64,000 bases of DNA from Dioscorea cayenensis subsp. rotundata (taxonomy: Eukaryota > Streptophyta > Magnoliopsida > Dioscoreales > Dioscoreaceae). The stretch spans positions 22,270,233 to 22,334,232 of the forward strand of contig NC_052481.1 in assembly GCF_009730915.1 (NCBI RefSeq). Reading direction: 5' to 3'. This document shows, piece after piece, positions 45,126 through 58,245 of this stretch. Made by a program: the position numbers and the translations under genes. Below the pieces are notes generated by a model. It worked only from the letters and a program-made list of their open reading frames with translations. It ran no database searches and had not been told where the DNA came from. How positions within the stretch are numbered: the first letter of the stretch is position 1; each line of letters starts with the position of its first letter.

Positions 45126-48100
45126 ATGGCGTCCACCACTGCGTTCTTCCCATCCTTCCGTTTCCCAGTCCCTTCCAACGCCAAAGCTCGCCTTGCTTCG
45201 GCTCCGAGAAGTGGCACCATCAGCTGCGGATTTTCCAATGGACGGGAACCTGAAGAACCTCCAGGTTTGAAGGATGTCCAGAGGATTCTCGAGGAGAAAC
45301 GGCGTGCTGAGCTCGCCGCTCGCATCGCTTCCGGCGAGTTCAGCGTTCCTCAATCTAGGTCCCTCACAACTCTTCACTTCCACCCGCATCTCTTCTTTTA
45401 GGAATTTTTTCGAACTATTGATGCTCAATGTGATGCTGGGTAGGTTGAGAAGCGCCTTCAGAAGGCTTGGCCCGGTGGGGAAGTTCCTTGATGAGATGCT
45501 GGAGAGGTGGGTGGGAGTTGGTGACGCTCAGCGCCTGAAGATCCCTCAAGCAAAAGGGTCTATCGGTGCGGTTGGAGGGCAGGCTTTCTTCATTCCTCTA
45601 TATGAGCTCTTCATCACTTATGGTGGTATCTTTCGCCTCACCTTTGGCCCCAAGGTAATCATAGAAACAATCAAGTGGTTGAATTGAAAGCCTTGTGATT
45701 TCATTGAACAATTAGTGACACACTCTCCATTGTCAGTCCTTTCTTATTGTTTCAGATCCTGAAATAGCTAAGCGCATTTTGAGGGATAATGCCCAGGACT
45801 ATTCCAAGGTGCCCTTCAACTATTGTTTGTTTTCATGTCTGTCTTCTTGATGTTAGTTTAACAGTAATTTCATGAAATTGCTGTTGAGGCGATAGGGAAT
45901 CCTAGCGGAAATCCTTGAGTTTGTGATGGGGAAGGGCTTGATCCCAGCTGACTATGACGTTTGGAAAGTAAGGAGGAAAGCCATTGTCCCAGCATTACAT
46001 CAAAAGGTCATTCTTTGTCTGCTGGTTAGCAAATTAAGCTCAAATTGTTTGTTATTGTGGCCCTGAACTTGCTTGATTGCTTTGGTAGTATGTAGCTAAA
46101 ATGATAGGACTCTTTGGAAAAGCCTCATACGGGCTTTGTGAGAAATTAGATAAAGCAGCTTCTGATGGAGAGGACTCGGAAATGGAGTCACTTTTCTCTC
46201 GGATGACTTTGGATGTCATTGGCAAGGCTGTGTTTAATTACAATTTTGATTCTCTTACACATGACAATGGGATTATTGAGGTACTTGCATGTTTTGGTTT
46301 ATGTGTATTTTATCCATTGAATTTCCATGACAAACCATGTGCCTTATATCTTTCCACTGTTTAGGCAGTTTATACCGTATTGAGAGAAGCAGAAATGCGG
46401 AGCACCTCACTTATACCAACTTGGGAAATTCCAATATGGAAAGATATCTCCCCAAGGCAGAAGAAGGCCAGTCAAGCTCTCAAGTTGGTGAATGATACCC
46501 TTGATGACCTAATCGCTATCTGCAAGGTAATCTAACTAGTAACTAATCTCCACTTTTATGAATTAGATATTACAAGTTTACAACTCCCTGTTCAAAGAAT
46601 CTTTCCACTGTTCATTCTTCTTTTATAATCAATTTCTTATTTTTGTGCTAGAACTTTCTTTCTGGTGAAGTTTATGTAGAATTGGAATCTGCAATTATGC
46701 TTTGATTGCTTTCTATGCAATATTCTCATTTGCTGCAATCATTTGGTTGGCGAATCTCATATTTAACATTATTAGATTCACAGAATTCCACATGAAATAT
46801 CGAGTTTATTAACAACAGAGCACGAGTGTTCTCTTTGGTCATTCATTTAATTTCCTGCCTCTGTTGAATTTTGTCTTACCTGTTTATTTCTACAGAGAAT
46901 GGTAGAGCAAGAGGAGTTGCAGTTTCATGAGGAGTACATGAATGAGCAAGACCCTAGCATTCTTCACTTTCTGTTGGCATCCGGTGATGATGTACTCTTC
47001 CAATTCAACGCATTTAAAATTCTTATCCTAATACTACTTATTGTACTATTCACTCTCTGTTGGTATCTGGGTTTCATGTATGCTTCCAGTTCCATGACTT
47101 TTAGAATTGGATCTTAACAGCTCCCACAGCCAGACTTTACCCAGTTAATCATATTTCTTCTAAATCAGGTGTCCAGCAAACAACTTCGTGATGATTTGAT
47201 GACATTGCTTATAGCAGGTCATGAGACATCAGCAGCAGTTTTAACATGGACCTTTTATCTTCTTTCTAAGGTATTTTAATAAGAATGTATTCTATTATGT
47301 CTCCCATCTTTTTTCATGTTATATTAAGTCTCTAGTTTGAAAAATGGCATACATCAACCATGCAGAACCCACATGTCATGTCCAAGCTTCAGGATGAGGT
47401 TAATTCTTTAAACCTTTCATGTAAATAAAATTTAAAAAACAGTGCCACTTCGTTTACATTGAGACCTTACATTATTCTTTGTTTGACCATGGTTATAGGT
47501 AGATTCTGTCCTTGGTGATCGTCTTCCCACTATTGAAGACATGAAGAAGCTGAAGTATACCACTCGAGTTATTAATGAAGTAAGAGCTTGTTCTGCTCAA
47601 TTGAATGCACACAGCATGCTGCCATGCAATTTGTACTTCATGTGAAATGCCTTTAAAAATAATCTTTTGTGTTTGCAGTCATTAAGGCTTTACCCACAGC
47701 CACCTGTCTTGATTCGACGTTCTCTTGATGATGATATTCTCGGGGGTTTTCCTATAAAAAGGTAATTTTCATTTTTAAAGCAATACTAAATATGTATATA
47801 TATGCATTAGTTAAATTGTTCAGCAATAGCGTTGAAACTGGTGCGCAAACCTGGCCTTTTTATAGTGAATTGTAGAATCAACACAAGGACTATCAAATCC
47901 ACCAACAAGCAAACAGTGCAAACAATCAAGTCATGAGAGTAGTGCATTAGGGAAAACACACTAATGATGAGGGGAAAACCATGGAGCATTGGGAAAGCAA
48001 TCAATCCACTAAATGAAAGATGAAACATAGCATTTAAGATCTCAAGTTGATGTCTGAACTTGAGAACTTGAGATTTTACCTCTACTAGGAGATTAGATTC

Positions 48101-50091
48101 AAACATGATCACTAAAACCAGTAAATATATACTTTCAACAAGAAGAAAGATGGAACAACTTATCTCCTTATCAAGGTTTGAAGGTGAGAATTAAAGATGG
48201 TTTTAACAAGCTCTACTAATCAAGATAACCAATTAAAAACCGTTCAATAATGATGAAAAACCAAGCTCTTCTTCCCTTGATCTACCACACCTTGGCTTCA
48301 ATTTGATGGATAAAAATCTCCTAGTGTCTCTTCCCGGCCTGTGCATCATATCTTCCAAACGCTGCCACAACCGAGTTTGTCAGCACGGCCGTGAGCTGCT
48401 CTCTGTATGCCACTTGCTTTACAACCCTTCATCTTTTTGGTCTTGGACAGTTGCCCTCTTTAGACCACATGCACAACCAACAGAACATATCACGTATAGA
48501 AGTTGTGGTTTGGTTTTTTGCCTTCATTTCTTATTTTATTTTTATTACAGGGGAGAAGATATTTTCATTTCTGTTTGGAATCTCCACCGAAGTCCCAAAC
48601 ATTGGACTGATCCTGATTGTTTTAATCCTGAAAGATGGCCTTTGGACGGACCAAATCCAAATGAGATCAATCAAAATTTCAGGTAACTTTTTGACCTTGG
48701 TTTTAAGTTCTGGTTGCATTCTGTTATCAATCAAAATTATGGTTATCTAATCTGAAACTCATTCAAAATTTATCAAACTATAGAAATGCCATGACACAGC
48801 ATGATTTTAATGTGCAATCAATTACGCAGGCTTTTGCTATCTTTATTTATTTATCTTGCCTCGTTTGTTTATACCAAAATTTTAAGAATAAGTTGCTAGC
48901 CAGATTAACCTGTATCTGTTTTACCCTTTATTACCGGAAAAAAAAAACCTACCCCTATTTAGAGAATTAGCTATATATTTAAAACAAATTTTCAAAAATA
49001 TTTCATTTTGAATTTGTTTTCTTCAGATGTATTTGTCTTGCGAAATTATTTTTTAAAAGTTAAGTTAAACGTTTTCAAATTTTATTTTAATTATTTAAAT
49101 ATTTTTCCAAAGAAAGATAGTTTTGTCATTTTAAAATTGTATAGCATTGGTGGATGGATTTTGTTAAAATTTTAACAGACTAAGGGAGCCTTATATTATA
49201 CACATGAAAATTGAAAGTGGATGGGTTTTATAAAATATAGGTGTTCATCAAAAAATCACCTAATTATCATTAGATATCTCATAACATAAAACTTCATTGA
49301 ATCTTCACCACTGTATGTTATGGCGATAAAATTGATAAGCTGTTTTTCTGCATATGTGAGATATCACATGTTTTTTCAATAATTTGAGAAGCAATCATCA
49401 TACTCATCACCCTCAACTCATGCAGTTATTTGCCATTCGGTGGTGGCCAACGGAAATGCGTCGGTGACATGTTTGCAACCTTTGAGGTAATGTAAAATTC
49501 ATGGCCAGTAAAAACCCATTAAAATCCTTTTTAACCTAAGCAGCATTATATTTCCTTGTTTAATAAATACCATCCAGACAAGAATTATATTACACTCTCT
49601 TTTACATTGATGATTTGGTGTTTCTCAATATTTTTTACATCAAGGTATGATATACATAAACAACCATCATTGTGTTGAGAAACCATAGCTCTAACAAGCT
49701 TTTAAGTAAGAACAATGCACTAGAGAAACTGAAATAAATACAACATAAAACTGTTCTTCGTGTCGGTTTCACAGACTGTGGTCGCAACTGCAATGCTAGT
49801 GAGAAGATTCAATTTTCAGATGGCCCTTGGAGCACCTCCTGTAAGACTTATTTTCTTGTACTAATTCCTGTTGTACCTTGTCAAGCATAACAATCAACTG
49901 AATTTGTGCAGGTTGAGATGACTACAGGAGCAACCATCCACACAACAGAAGGCTTACTGATGACCGTCACTCGGAGACCACAGCCACCGATAATTCCAAA
50001 GCTCGAAACCCGTACGCAGATTGTAAATGGCGATGAAACTGTAACTCTTCAAGAGGATCAGCAAGGTGAAGTGTCTGTAGCTCCACTCTAA
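45126..50091 (+). CDS. CYP97A: Cytochrome P450 CYP97A, carotenoid beta-ring hydroxylase (LUT5-like)
   Basis: Plastid P450 that hydroxylates the beta ring of alpha-carotene on the way to lutein; predicted 604 residues. Fifteen exons: 45126-45358, 45444-45654, 45737-45808, 45896-46006, 46089-46280, 46365-46526, 46896-46991, 47169-47270, 47366-47398, 47499-47579, 47679-47761, 48551-48682, 49426-49486, 49775-49840 and 49912-50091. All are GT-AG with phases closed. A Ser/Ala/Arg-rich transit peptide leads, followed by the CYP97A block [19 protein letters not shown]. The I-helix AGHETS is at 375-380, the K-helix ESLR at 431-434, then FNPERW, and the heme-binding [10 protein letters not shown] is at 507-516 (Cys514). 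The 9-exon core matches CYP97A better than CYP97B or CYP97C. Introns 11 (789 bp) and 13 (743 bp) are much longer than the rest. Confidence 0.97.
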
Positions 50092-50155
50092 TACCAAGAA
50101 GACGATCCACTTATAGTAAGTTTTGCAAAGCAGGTTAGTTGTCAAACTGTATGGC

Positions 50156-50161
50156 AATAAA
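50156..50161 (+). terminator. Poly(A) signal of CYP97A
   Basis: AATAAA 65 bases after the stop codon, in a T-rich context. The PAP stop on the other strand is only 157 bases further on. Confidence 0.5.
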
Positions 50162-50317
50162 GTTGTACATCAATGTAAATGCTTGAACAACAAATCAATC
50201 CATGATTTTCAGAACATTTGAATGGTTCTTATTGCAAGGATGGATTCATCTTTTTTACATTGAAAGTGGCTAAATAATCAATGTGAATGAAACTGTAGAG
50301 CTCTCACTTCAGGATCT

Positions 50318-53300
50318 TTACATCCATAATCCCGGCGCTTTCACAAGCAACCAAACACAGAGAAGCATGACTTCCAGATAGAATTTACACTTCCACAAAA
50401 GTGGCACTTGCAAACTCCCATGACTTTGGTGAAGCACTTCTGAGCTAACCACGCCCTTAGCTAAGCACAACTCAGGTCGCCGAACTATGTATATTTGATC
50501 TCCTTCGCTGTTCTCTCCATAAATATCTTGATTTCGATGCCAAGTCCACAAGGCATACGTCGAATTCATAACCTGCTCATCATATGAACAAAAAAGGTCT
50601 CGCCGTAATTGTTTTTCCTTCTAAGGTTTCATTAGATAACATTTAAAGAACTATGAAAACAAACCTCTAGAATTCCATGTCCAAAACTACTCTCTCTATA
50701 TGCACTCCACTCAGGTTGTTGTTCCCAGCAAAACCTGCCCTTTGCCGGGCCAGAAGTAAAGTTCAAGTGGCAGAGACCCCCAAACTCTGGCTTATTGTCA
50801 CCTTGAGAAGGGCACTTTCCGGGGTCATCTGCATGCTCGACATCCACCCTTTCGATGTTTCCTCCATCTCCCACAGTGATGTACACTGGTCCACAAGGAT
50901 CCAATGTATAGTTGAATACTCTGTTCATTCTTTCATAAGCATGTACCTGTAATAACAACAGACAAGAATGTTGATTTTGGCAGACTATTGGCAATACAGA
51001 GGAAAAAATGCCGAAGCAAATATTTTAAGGAATTGATTTCTACTAAACTTCATTTTTTTTATTCCAAGCGGTTAAATTATCAGATATCGAAGCAATCAAA
51101 CATCAGCATGCAGTAAATAATTTTGCGAACATAGTCTCTAACTGATGAAGTTGGTAAATATAGATATGAATATATCCTAGATAAGCATGTATTAAAGGAG
51201 CGTATTAGAGTAAACTAACAGATGAATATATAAGCTAGGGTTTTCTATTCTTACAGATTGAGCTTTTGAATTGAATTGAGCTTGGACAATATATATTTGG
51301 TTTACATCTGATAGCATTTATAACCCGTTATACAATAAGCTAGAAGAAAAGACTTACGTGACCAGAGAAGACTATATCAACACCAAAGCTATATAGAAGT
51401 TCCTCCATTTCTTGTCTCATGCATTCAAATTCTTGATAATGGGATGAATAGCTATTGTACCAAGGTGGATGCCAAGCAGCAACAATCCAAGGGTTTACCT
51501 TACGGTCTACCTGCTCAAGATCTTTCCTTAACCAAGCATATTGAGCACCTGCTATGTAACAGTGCTAAGAAATTGTATAACCAATTCATTACCAAAACAA
51601 CGATGAGGGATAAAATAAAATAATGGGAAGAAATAGAAGAATCAATGCATGTTGCTTTCATGTCAAATGTGAATCAATTAAATTGAAAGGAACAGTGACC
51701 TGTCTGGTTATAGTCAACATAAGCGCCGAGCATGATGAAATGCACTCCACCGGCATTGAATGAATAGTAGAAATTGCTATTGGAACCAGACTCATTTGAT
51801 GGAACAGCAAATCGAGCAAGATAAGATGCAAAAGTCATCCCCTCAATTTGTGGCTCAATCTCATGATTCCCTTCAATAACCATCATAGGAATCTTCGAAG
51901 TCAGAGGTTCCATAAATCTACAAGACAGAAGAAAATACGGAGGAAGCAGTCTTGTGATTTGATGAGGATAAAATGGGATAATGCAGAATTCAACATTTTG
52001 AGGAACTTTTGATTAAAACAAGTGGAACTATGGACAAGAAAAATGGCCCACAAAAAGTGACTGCAAACACTTTGATTTAGCAACAAAACAAAAAGATCCC
52101 AATAAAAAGAATGATGTCGATGCATGATGAACAGTATAAGCAACTCATATAGAGATGAAAAAAAAAACCTGATGTAAGTTTGAAACAAATAATATAATTG
52201 AGGCGAAGACCATCTATCACCTAGCCAACTATCACAAAAATACTAAAGTAAATGGATATCACTTTGCATATAACCTTTGTTCTAACAAATTCTATACACT
52301 AAACTAAACGAACTCTAACGAAGCAACTGTTAGCATTAAATCATAGAAAACGGACGATACCTTCCCCACCCATCCCAGCGTGGCTGGTATGTTTCTCTAA
52401 TTGGTGCATCAGGGAATGCACAAGAAAAACAAGAAGCACCTTGTCCACCGGTAGTCAAGTACTGATTTGCATAAGTCAGGTCCCCAACCATCAAAATAAT
52501 AGAGGGATCATTCATAGCAAGATGATCAATGGTAGTTGTCGAGTTGCTTGTCAAACCTAAATCCCCGACCACCCCAATTCTTCGAGGATACAAATCAGGC
52601 CCAGATGAGGGTAGTGTCATGAATGTATGTTCTTCACTCATGGCCTTCAAGACACTATCTCCACACTTGTAGTAATATCTTTTCCCAGGTTTAAGACCTA
52701 CAGCAAAAATACTTCCAACATTATAATTTCCTAAAAGTTAAGTTGTAATCTTTTCGATGTGAAATCGCACAACTTATGTTTTACAAGAGAAATCAAAATA
52801 CTACACCAAACTTTGTTAACTAAATCAATAAACCAATCTTCATTAAGAGTTCAATTTACATTTTGTGTAACTATAATAATATTAGAGTAACAACCAGACC
52901 AATACAAACAGTGCAGAAACATGGAAAATGTGAAAAAAGATAATTAAACATAGAAGAAGTCAATTGAAGCAGTCTTCCAAGCACCAACACACTTTTAGCA
53001 GCACATCAAAACCAGCATAATTCTAGTTATCTCACTTAACAAGTGATCAAAATGGAAGCAAGCTGGCTAGCAGCTGAATTAGCAAAAGTTAAAGTCGCTA
53101 CTTAGCATGATGCAATGCCACATTTTCACTAGAGAAATCAGAAAGCATACAAAGAGATGACATAAATTCCAACACAGATCAAGTCAATTAAAGTAGCCAT
53201 CCAAGCAATATCAAAGACACACCCTTAAGAATCACATAAAACTAGCGAAATTCTAGTTCTTACTCTAAGTGATCAAGCTGAATTCAAGCTACTAGCAAAT

Positions 53301-53927
53301 AGAATTACCGGAAAAAAAAACTAAAAATGTGAAAAAGTACTCAAAATAATACCACATTTTTCTACTACACTAGAAAAATTATTATCAAAGTTTAGGACTT
53401 CATCTACTGAATACCATCAAGCTTGACATGATGAATAATGGCGGAAGTGTAGTTCAAAAGCCCTTTGAATGGGTACAACTGACTATAAACCAGAGAATTC
53501 CCTCTCTGCATGAACTCATACTTGCCACTCTCTTCCCCATACCACACCTCACTCCTGATCGAAGCCGGATCGAGCGGAGTCACATCAGCCCCAATCTGAG
53601 CATCCCCTACAAACAAAATCAAAAGATCAAACACTTCGCAGGCAATTCAGGAAAGAAAGAGACGATAATACCAGTGATCCATGAGATCCACATGGAGGAA
53701 GGGGAAAAGGAGGCAGCAAGAGCGATTTGCTCAGGATGTATGGAGGTGACGCGTTTAGCGAGGCGAGGGTCATCCATCGGGACATCATCGCTACCAAGGC
53801 GGAGGGAGGGATCGAAGCGGCGAGTCACCGGGGCAAACGGCCCATCGAGAGTCGTCGGAACAAGCTTCGATTCGAGGATCGAGAAGGAGGAGACGAGGAG
53901 GAGGAGTAGGAGCTTCGCGCGAGACAT
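50318..53927 (-). CDS. PAP15: Purple acid phosphatase (PAP15-like, phytase type)
   Basis: Secreted dinuclear-metal phosphatase; PAP15-type enzymes hydrolyse phytate and other phosphoesters. Predicted 576 residues. Seven minus-strand exons: 53927-53672, 53606-53415, 52697-52361, 51917-51700, 51548-51358, 50946-50665 and 50572-50318. Borders are GT-AG and phases close. The start at 53927 gives MSRAKLLLLLLVSSFSI, a good signal peptide. An in-frame ATG at 54035 would add 36 residues and bury it. The N-terminal fibronectin-like domain begins STLDGPF-like (TTLDGPFAPVT). All five metal motifs are present: GDLG (194-197), GDLTY (221-225), GNHE (278-281), WH (360-361) and GHVH (397-400). The last ~45 residues after RRPELC are hydrophobic and unlike the short ends I know in PAP15. 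Paralogues PAP13/PAP23 are alternatives. Confidence 0.94.
52940..53310. repeat. Two-copy direct repeat in PAP intron 2, period 224
   Basis: CAAGTCAATT(A/G)AAG-type blocks at about 52958 and 53182 start two diverged copies. They share AATTCTAGTT, AAGTGATCAA and AGC(A/T)AATAG-like segments. The repeat lies wholly within the 717-bp second intron of the PAP gene. Confidence 0.55.
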
Positions 53928-54035
53928 GCTCGATGAAATGCCGAGGAGGTTTGCATGATCGAGAGGAATATGTTGCGCGAGAGGGAACGTTACTTCGAAG
54001 TTTTGGGGTCGAGTGAAGTGAGACGAAAGCGCCAT

Positions 54036-56837
54036 TTTGGCCTGTTTCTTAATTATTTGATTTGATTTTAATTGTGATAATTAATTATGATAATTAAAAT
54101 TATGGTTGAAATAATTATAAATGGATAATTACTTTGAATATTTCTTGTTTGATATGTTTTTTTTTTCATTTTAGATAAAAGACATTAATTGAAATAATTA
54201 TTTTTAATAGTTAAAATGAATTATTTATTTTAACTCGTACCATTTATTTACACTGAAAATACAAAAGTAATTTTGTATTTTTATTCTCATTTTCTCTAAT
54301 TCTATGCCTGTTCGTATTTTTATTCCACAAACCAAACGTCTCGCTATTGCATTGATAAAAATTAATTATTTAATTTTTTTTTTAATGTAAATATTAATTT
54401 TTACAACTAGTCTTTTAAAGTTTTGATTTTATTTTAATCAGTGAATTTTAATTTGATGGATTTATATTTCAAAATAATTGATGCTCTTTGATATTTGTTT
54501 TATAAATTAAAAAAAAGTATTTTTTTGGAAACTTAACTTTGGGATCTCACTTTAAAGAGACTATGAAAATCTTGATCATAGCAGATTTTTGAAAAAATGG
54601 TAAGAGAAAAATAAGATCACTTCCTTTGTTTATTTTGATTATAATCAAAATTGATCACATGTTTCTTTTGATTTTCTATAGTGCCGAAATCTGAAAGAAT
54701 CAAATTAGAATATTATTTTCTATCTATCAAATGTGGTCTCGATTTTCTTGGCCTATTCACCATCACTCATGATAAAATAATATCCCTGACCCGATTAAGG
54801 ACCTCAACTATTAATAGTTCATAGGTCACCTAAGAGGAATGATCACCCTACACCTTTAAATACCATCATCAGTTTTCATTTACTATTATTTTGCAAGCCA
54901 TAACATTCACCACAAGTGGACTTCTAAATCTTAACTCTTTATCTAGTCCTGTAAGTTTTAATTTTACAGTAATTACCATTTTTATTTAACAAAATTATAA
55001 TTTATCTATTTTTATATATAAGAGAAGAAAAAAAAACTAGACACAAACCATTGCTTTCAAGGCATCTTACAAACCGAATATTATAAAAATTTCTTTTTTT
55101 CTACAATATAAATATACTATTTGACTATTTATATTTTTAAAAAACAAAACTTAAAGTTCATTGGATGTGTCAATAAGTTAGATACAACCTAAATGTGAGG
55201 AAACCAACTTACCAAACAAAGGGTACTAAAAAAAATTGAATGGATAGAAAGCTCCATATAACAAAAACAAAGAAAAATAACAAAACATCTCCTTCATGTT
55301 ATATGCATTACCATTCTTGTCCACTGCTTTTTTCTAGTAATTGCTCAAATAACAACTTGAAAAACTAGAATGGCAATGATAAGGAATCCACTAACTAATA
55401 CTGTTTACATTGAAACATTTGGATAAGGATCATATGCCAATCTATCTATATCTAAAGCTATATCTATAACTATATATATATATAATATGACAACAGAGCT
55501 CAATCAAAACTCAAAAGAGAAAGAGAAGAGACAAGGCCATGTTAGCTTGATTTTAAAGAACATGGTTCCATGTGGACTTTTTGAACCAACACTCATAAAA
55601 AAGAAAATGGGAGACAGATTGGAAAAATCTACACGTGTATCATATTTAGTGGTGTAATTGGAGCCTTATAAAACCTTATAAAATAAATAAATAATTAGAT
55701 TTCCGTGAATGGTATGTGGTTAGTTGTTGGAACATGTATGGTTGATATAAGTGGCAACGTGCACCTAACTTGGTGTGCCATGTCATGAAGGTTGTGATCA
55801 CATTGGGAGGCTATATATCTATGAAGTTTGGTAACTTAACTTAGATGTGTTACATTGCATGTTCTTTATTTGTTGTTGTTCTTATTTTCAAATGATTGTG
55901 TTGTCTTATTTTAAAGTTATTATTCTAAATATAACAAGTAAATCATTGGTTTAATTAAATATATGAAATTGTATAATTATACCATACAAAATATAAAATA
56001 TAATAAATACATTATTGAATATGCATATGTCAGTCAGTCTTTGTTCTAGTGCTTTTTGCCAGATCCTTTCTTTTTTTGAAAGTACATCACTGCTGGTGAT
56101 GTCTTTCCAGTTCGTTTGGATCAGGACTGTTTCTTTGTTCTCTTTGTTCATTTTTGTTTTTGTACTTGTTTTCTGTTTGAATAAATTATTGTTAATCCAT
56201 TTTTCGTGAGTTATTTTTAAAAAAATTCAATGTTATTTGTTTAAATCATGAGATTTTTTTTTTAATGGAGAAATATTTGCCTTTATCATTTAATGTGAAA
56301 TTTATTAAACAAAACCAAACAATGTGATTGCAACCACACAAAGAAATATAAAGCCACATATAGACATTGCAACTGGTTCCTTCAATACAAGTGCAAACTA
56401 AACTACTTAGATACTTGGAATAGAATAAAAATACCAAAACTTTTCATGTTTGATTGCACTAGGCTACTAGTGGTCCATTTCCATGTGTATGTAAGAGTAA
56501 TTTCAGAAAGTACCAATTGATACTGCCTTGAATTTTCAACCCTAACTTCTCATATTAATTACACGCATTATTATATAGTAGGGTAGGTTAGGTGTTACAT
56601 ATAGAAAGCCAAAGAGTTTTTATCCCTTTTTAGTTTTTACACAACTTTTAATGGTTGTTGGATGATTAATTTTTTTTTTTTTTTTAAAAAAGAAGGTTCA
56701 AATATTGTTGGATTAGAGTTTGTGAAATAAATTTTATTTGATCAAATTCAAAAAAAATTATTTGTGCGATTTATATGTTTTTTAAATTATAATTTTTTTT
56801 TGGAAGTTGTGGTGCTAGTGGGGGAATTGAGTAGATT
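54036..56837. other. Gene-poor AT-rich spacer
   Basis: PAP promoter followed by AT-rich DNA. No gene, RNA gene or clear transposon is supported. Confidence 0.5.
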
Positions 56838-57060
56838 TTTTTTATTTTTTATTTTTTTTTGGGAAAGAGGAGCGGGGCGAACCCATTAGGGACCCAGGGA
56901 CGTGCACAAGACTCGGTGAAACAAGTGGAGACGGGGCCGCGCTCACGTGGGCGCTGGAATCACCTGTACACAACTACTATTCACAACTCCAAAAAAATGT
57001 ACCCTCAGCCAAAAATCGAACTCTCACCACTCGGATGCAACAACAAAGCCCTCCATGGTA
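56838..57060 (-). mobile_element. SINE-like insertion
   Basis: A GC-rich island in AT-rich DNA. On the minus strand it reads with a tRNA-like A box (GCATCCGAGTGG) and B box (AGTTCGATTTTTGG) 8-10 bases apart, then a ~150-base body ending CTCCTCTTTCCC and an A-rich tail (AAAAAAAAATAAAAAATAAA). Boxes near the 5' end plus a terminal A tail are the tRNA-derived SINE layout. Only a short TAGAT could be a target duplication. Confidence 0.5.
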
Positions 57061-58209
57061 TAGATCTGTTTAAAAAATTTAGATAATTTAGTTAATCAAA
57101 TAGCTAAACAATAAATAAAATCAGGCCTTTGTTTAAAATAAATTCAGGTTAATTTTACTGGTAATTTATCTATTATTTATTTAAATATATTTTAGTATTT
57201 TATTACAAATGAAATAACTGTGGCAAACATAACCATCATCATTGCTACTTAATTTTCAATATAGTGGAATTATGTCTTCACTCATTGTCTTTAACAATCC
57301 TAGGTTTTCTAGATAAATTCTTGTGGTTTTATTTTATTATTTTCTTTTCTTTCATGTTGTTTTACGACAAAACCATTTGATTCAATTTTTACATAATCAT
57401 CATTAAATAAAATTTGTATTATGCACAGTATTTTAATTTCAGTCGTTTAATTATTTTTTATACAGTAACAAAACAAAATCACAACCGTTCAATCCTATTC
57501 CTACTAAAATACCGTACAAAATCTAAAAATAAAAACACGTGCATTATTAGACTGTTACCAACTGCGGACTTCTATGGATGCCCGCATAATCCTTTTTCTA
57601 ATAATAAATTAAAAAAAAAAGGAGAGTATAATAAATTAAAGATACATAACTCACATCACAAAGTTAAGGTTGGGGTGTCATGACCACTTGGAGGGCGTTG
57701 GACCCAATACTCACAAGCAATGTTCCCTCACCGAACTCACATAACAAAGACATGACGGACGAGTATTACTCGCTCAACTCACTCACACTTGTTAATAATG
57801 GCCATTAACATTATAAACTTATATAGTGTGTGAGTTTATTACATGATACTTGCATTGGATTTGCTTTGATAGCTAGAATTCAAATATGAATTCAATTTGG
57901 ATAGAGACCTTGTTACTAATACCAACCGCTTCTAATCCCCAACTTGATGCCTTGTCAACTGTGCCACCGACATTGTTCATTCTCTCTATATTTAGACAAT
58001 AACTTCTATTTTTTTTAAAAAAAATAAAATTATAATTATTTGAGATTTTTGAATTAAAATTTATAATTATTTTTAGGAACCAAGACATATTCTAGTAGTT
58101 TTTCACCTATATAAAAAAAATTATAATTGTTTTTACATGTTTGTTTATGTAAAAGTGATATTTACTTATATACACTTAAATTTAATATTATATTAAAAAA
58201 TTTATCACA

Positions 58210-58245
<36 letters not shown>

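Noticed and set aside
53928-54035. In-frame upstream ATG extending the PAP protein by 36 residues
   Set aside because: It would place a non-hydrophobic peptide before the signal sequence; the ATG at 53927 gives a proper signal peptide.
57660-58000. GGGCGTTGGACCCAATACTCACAAG segment and a GTGGCACAGTTGACAAGGC tRNA-like segment
   Set aside because: They look like worn transposon pieces, but no boundaries can be drawn and the B-box is missing.
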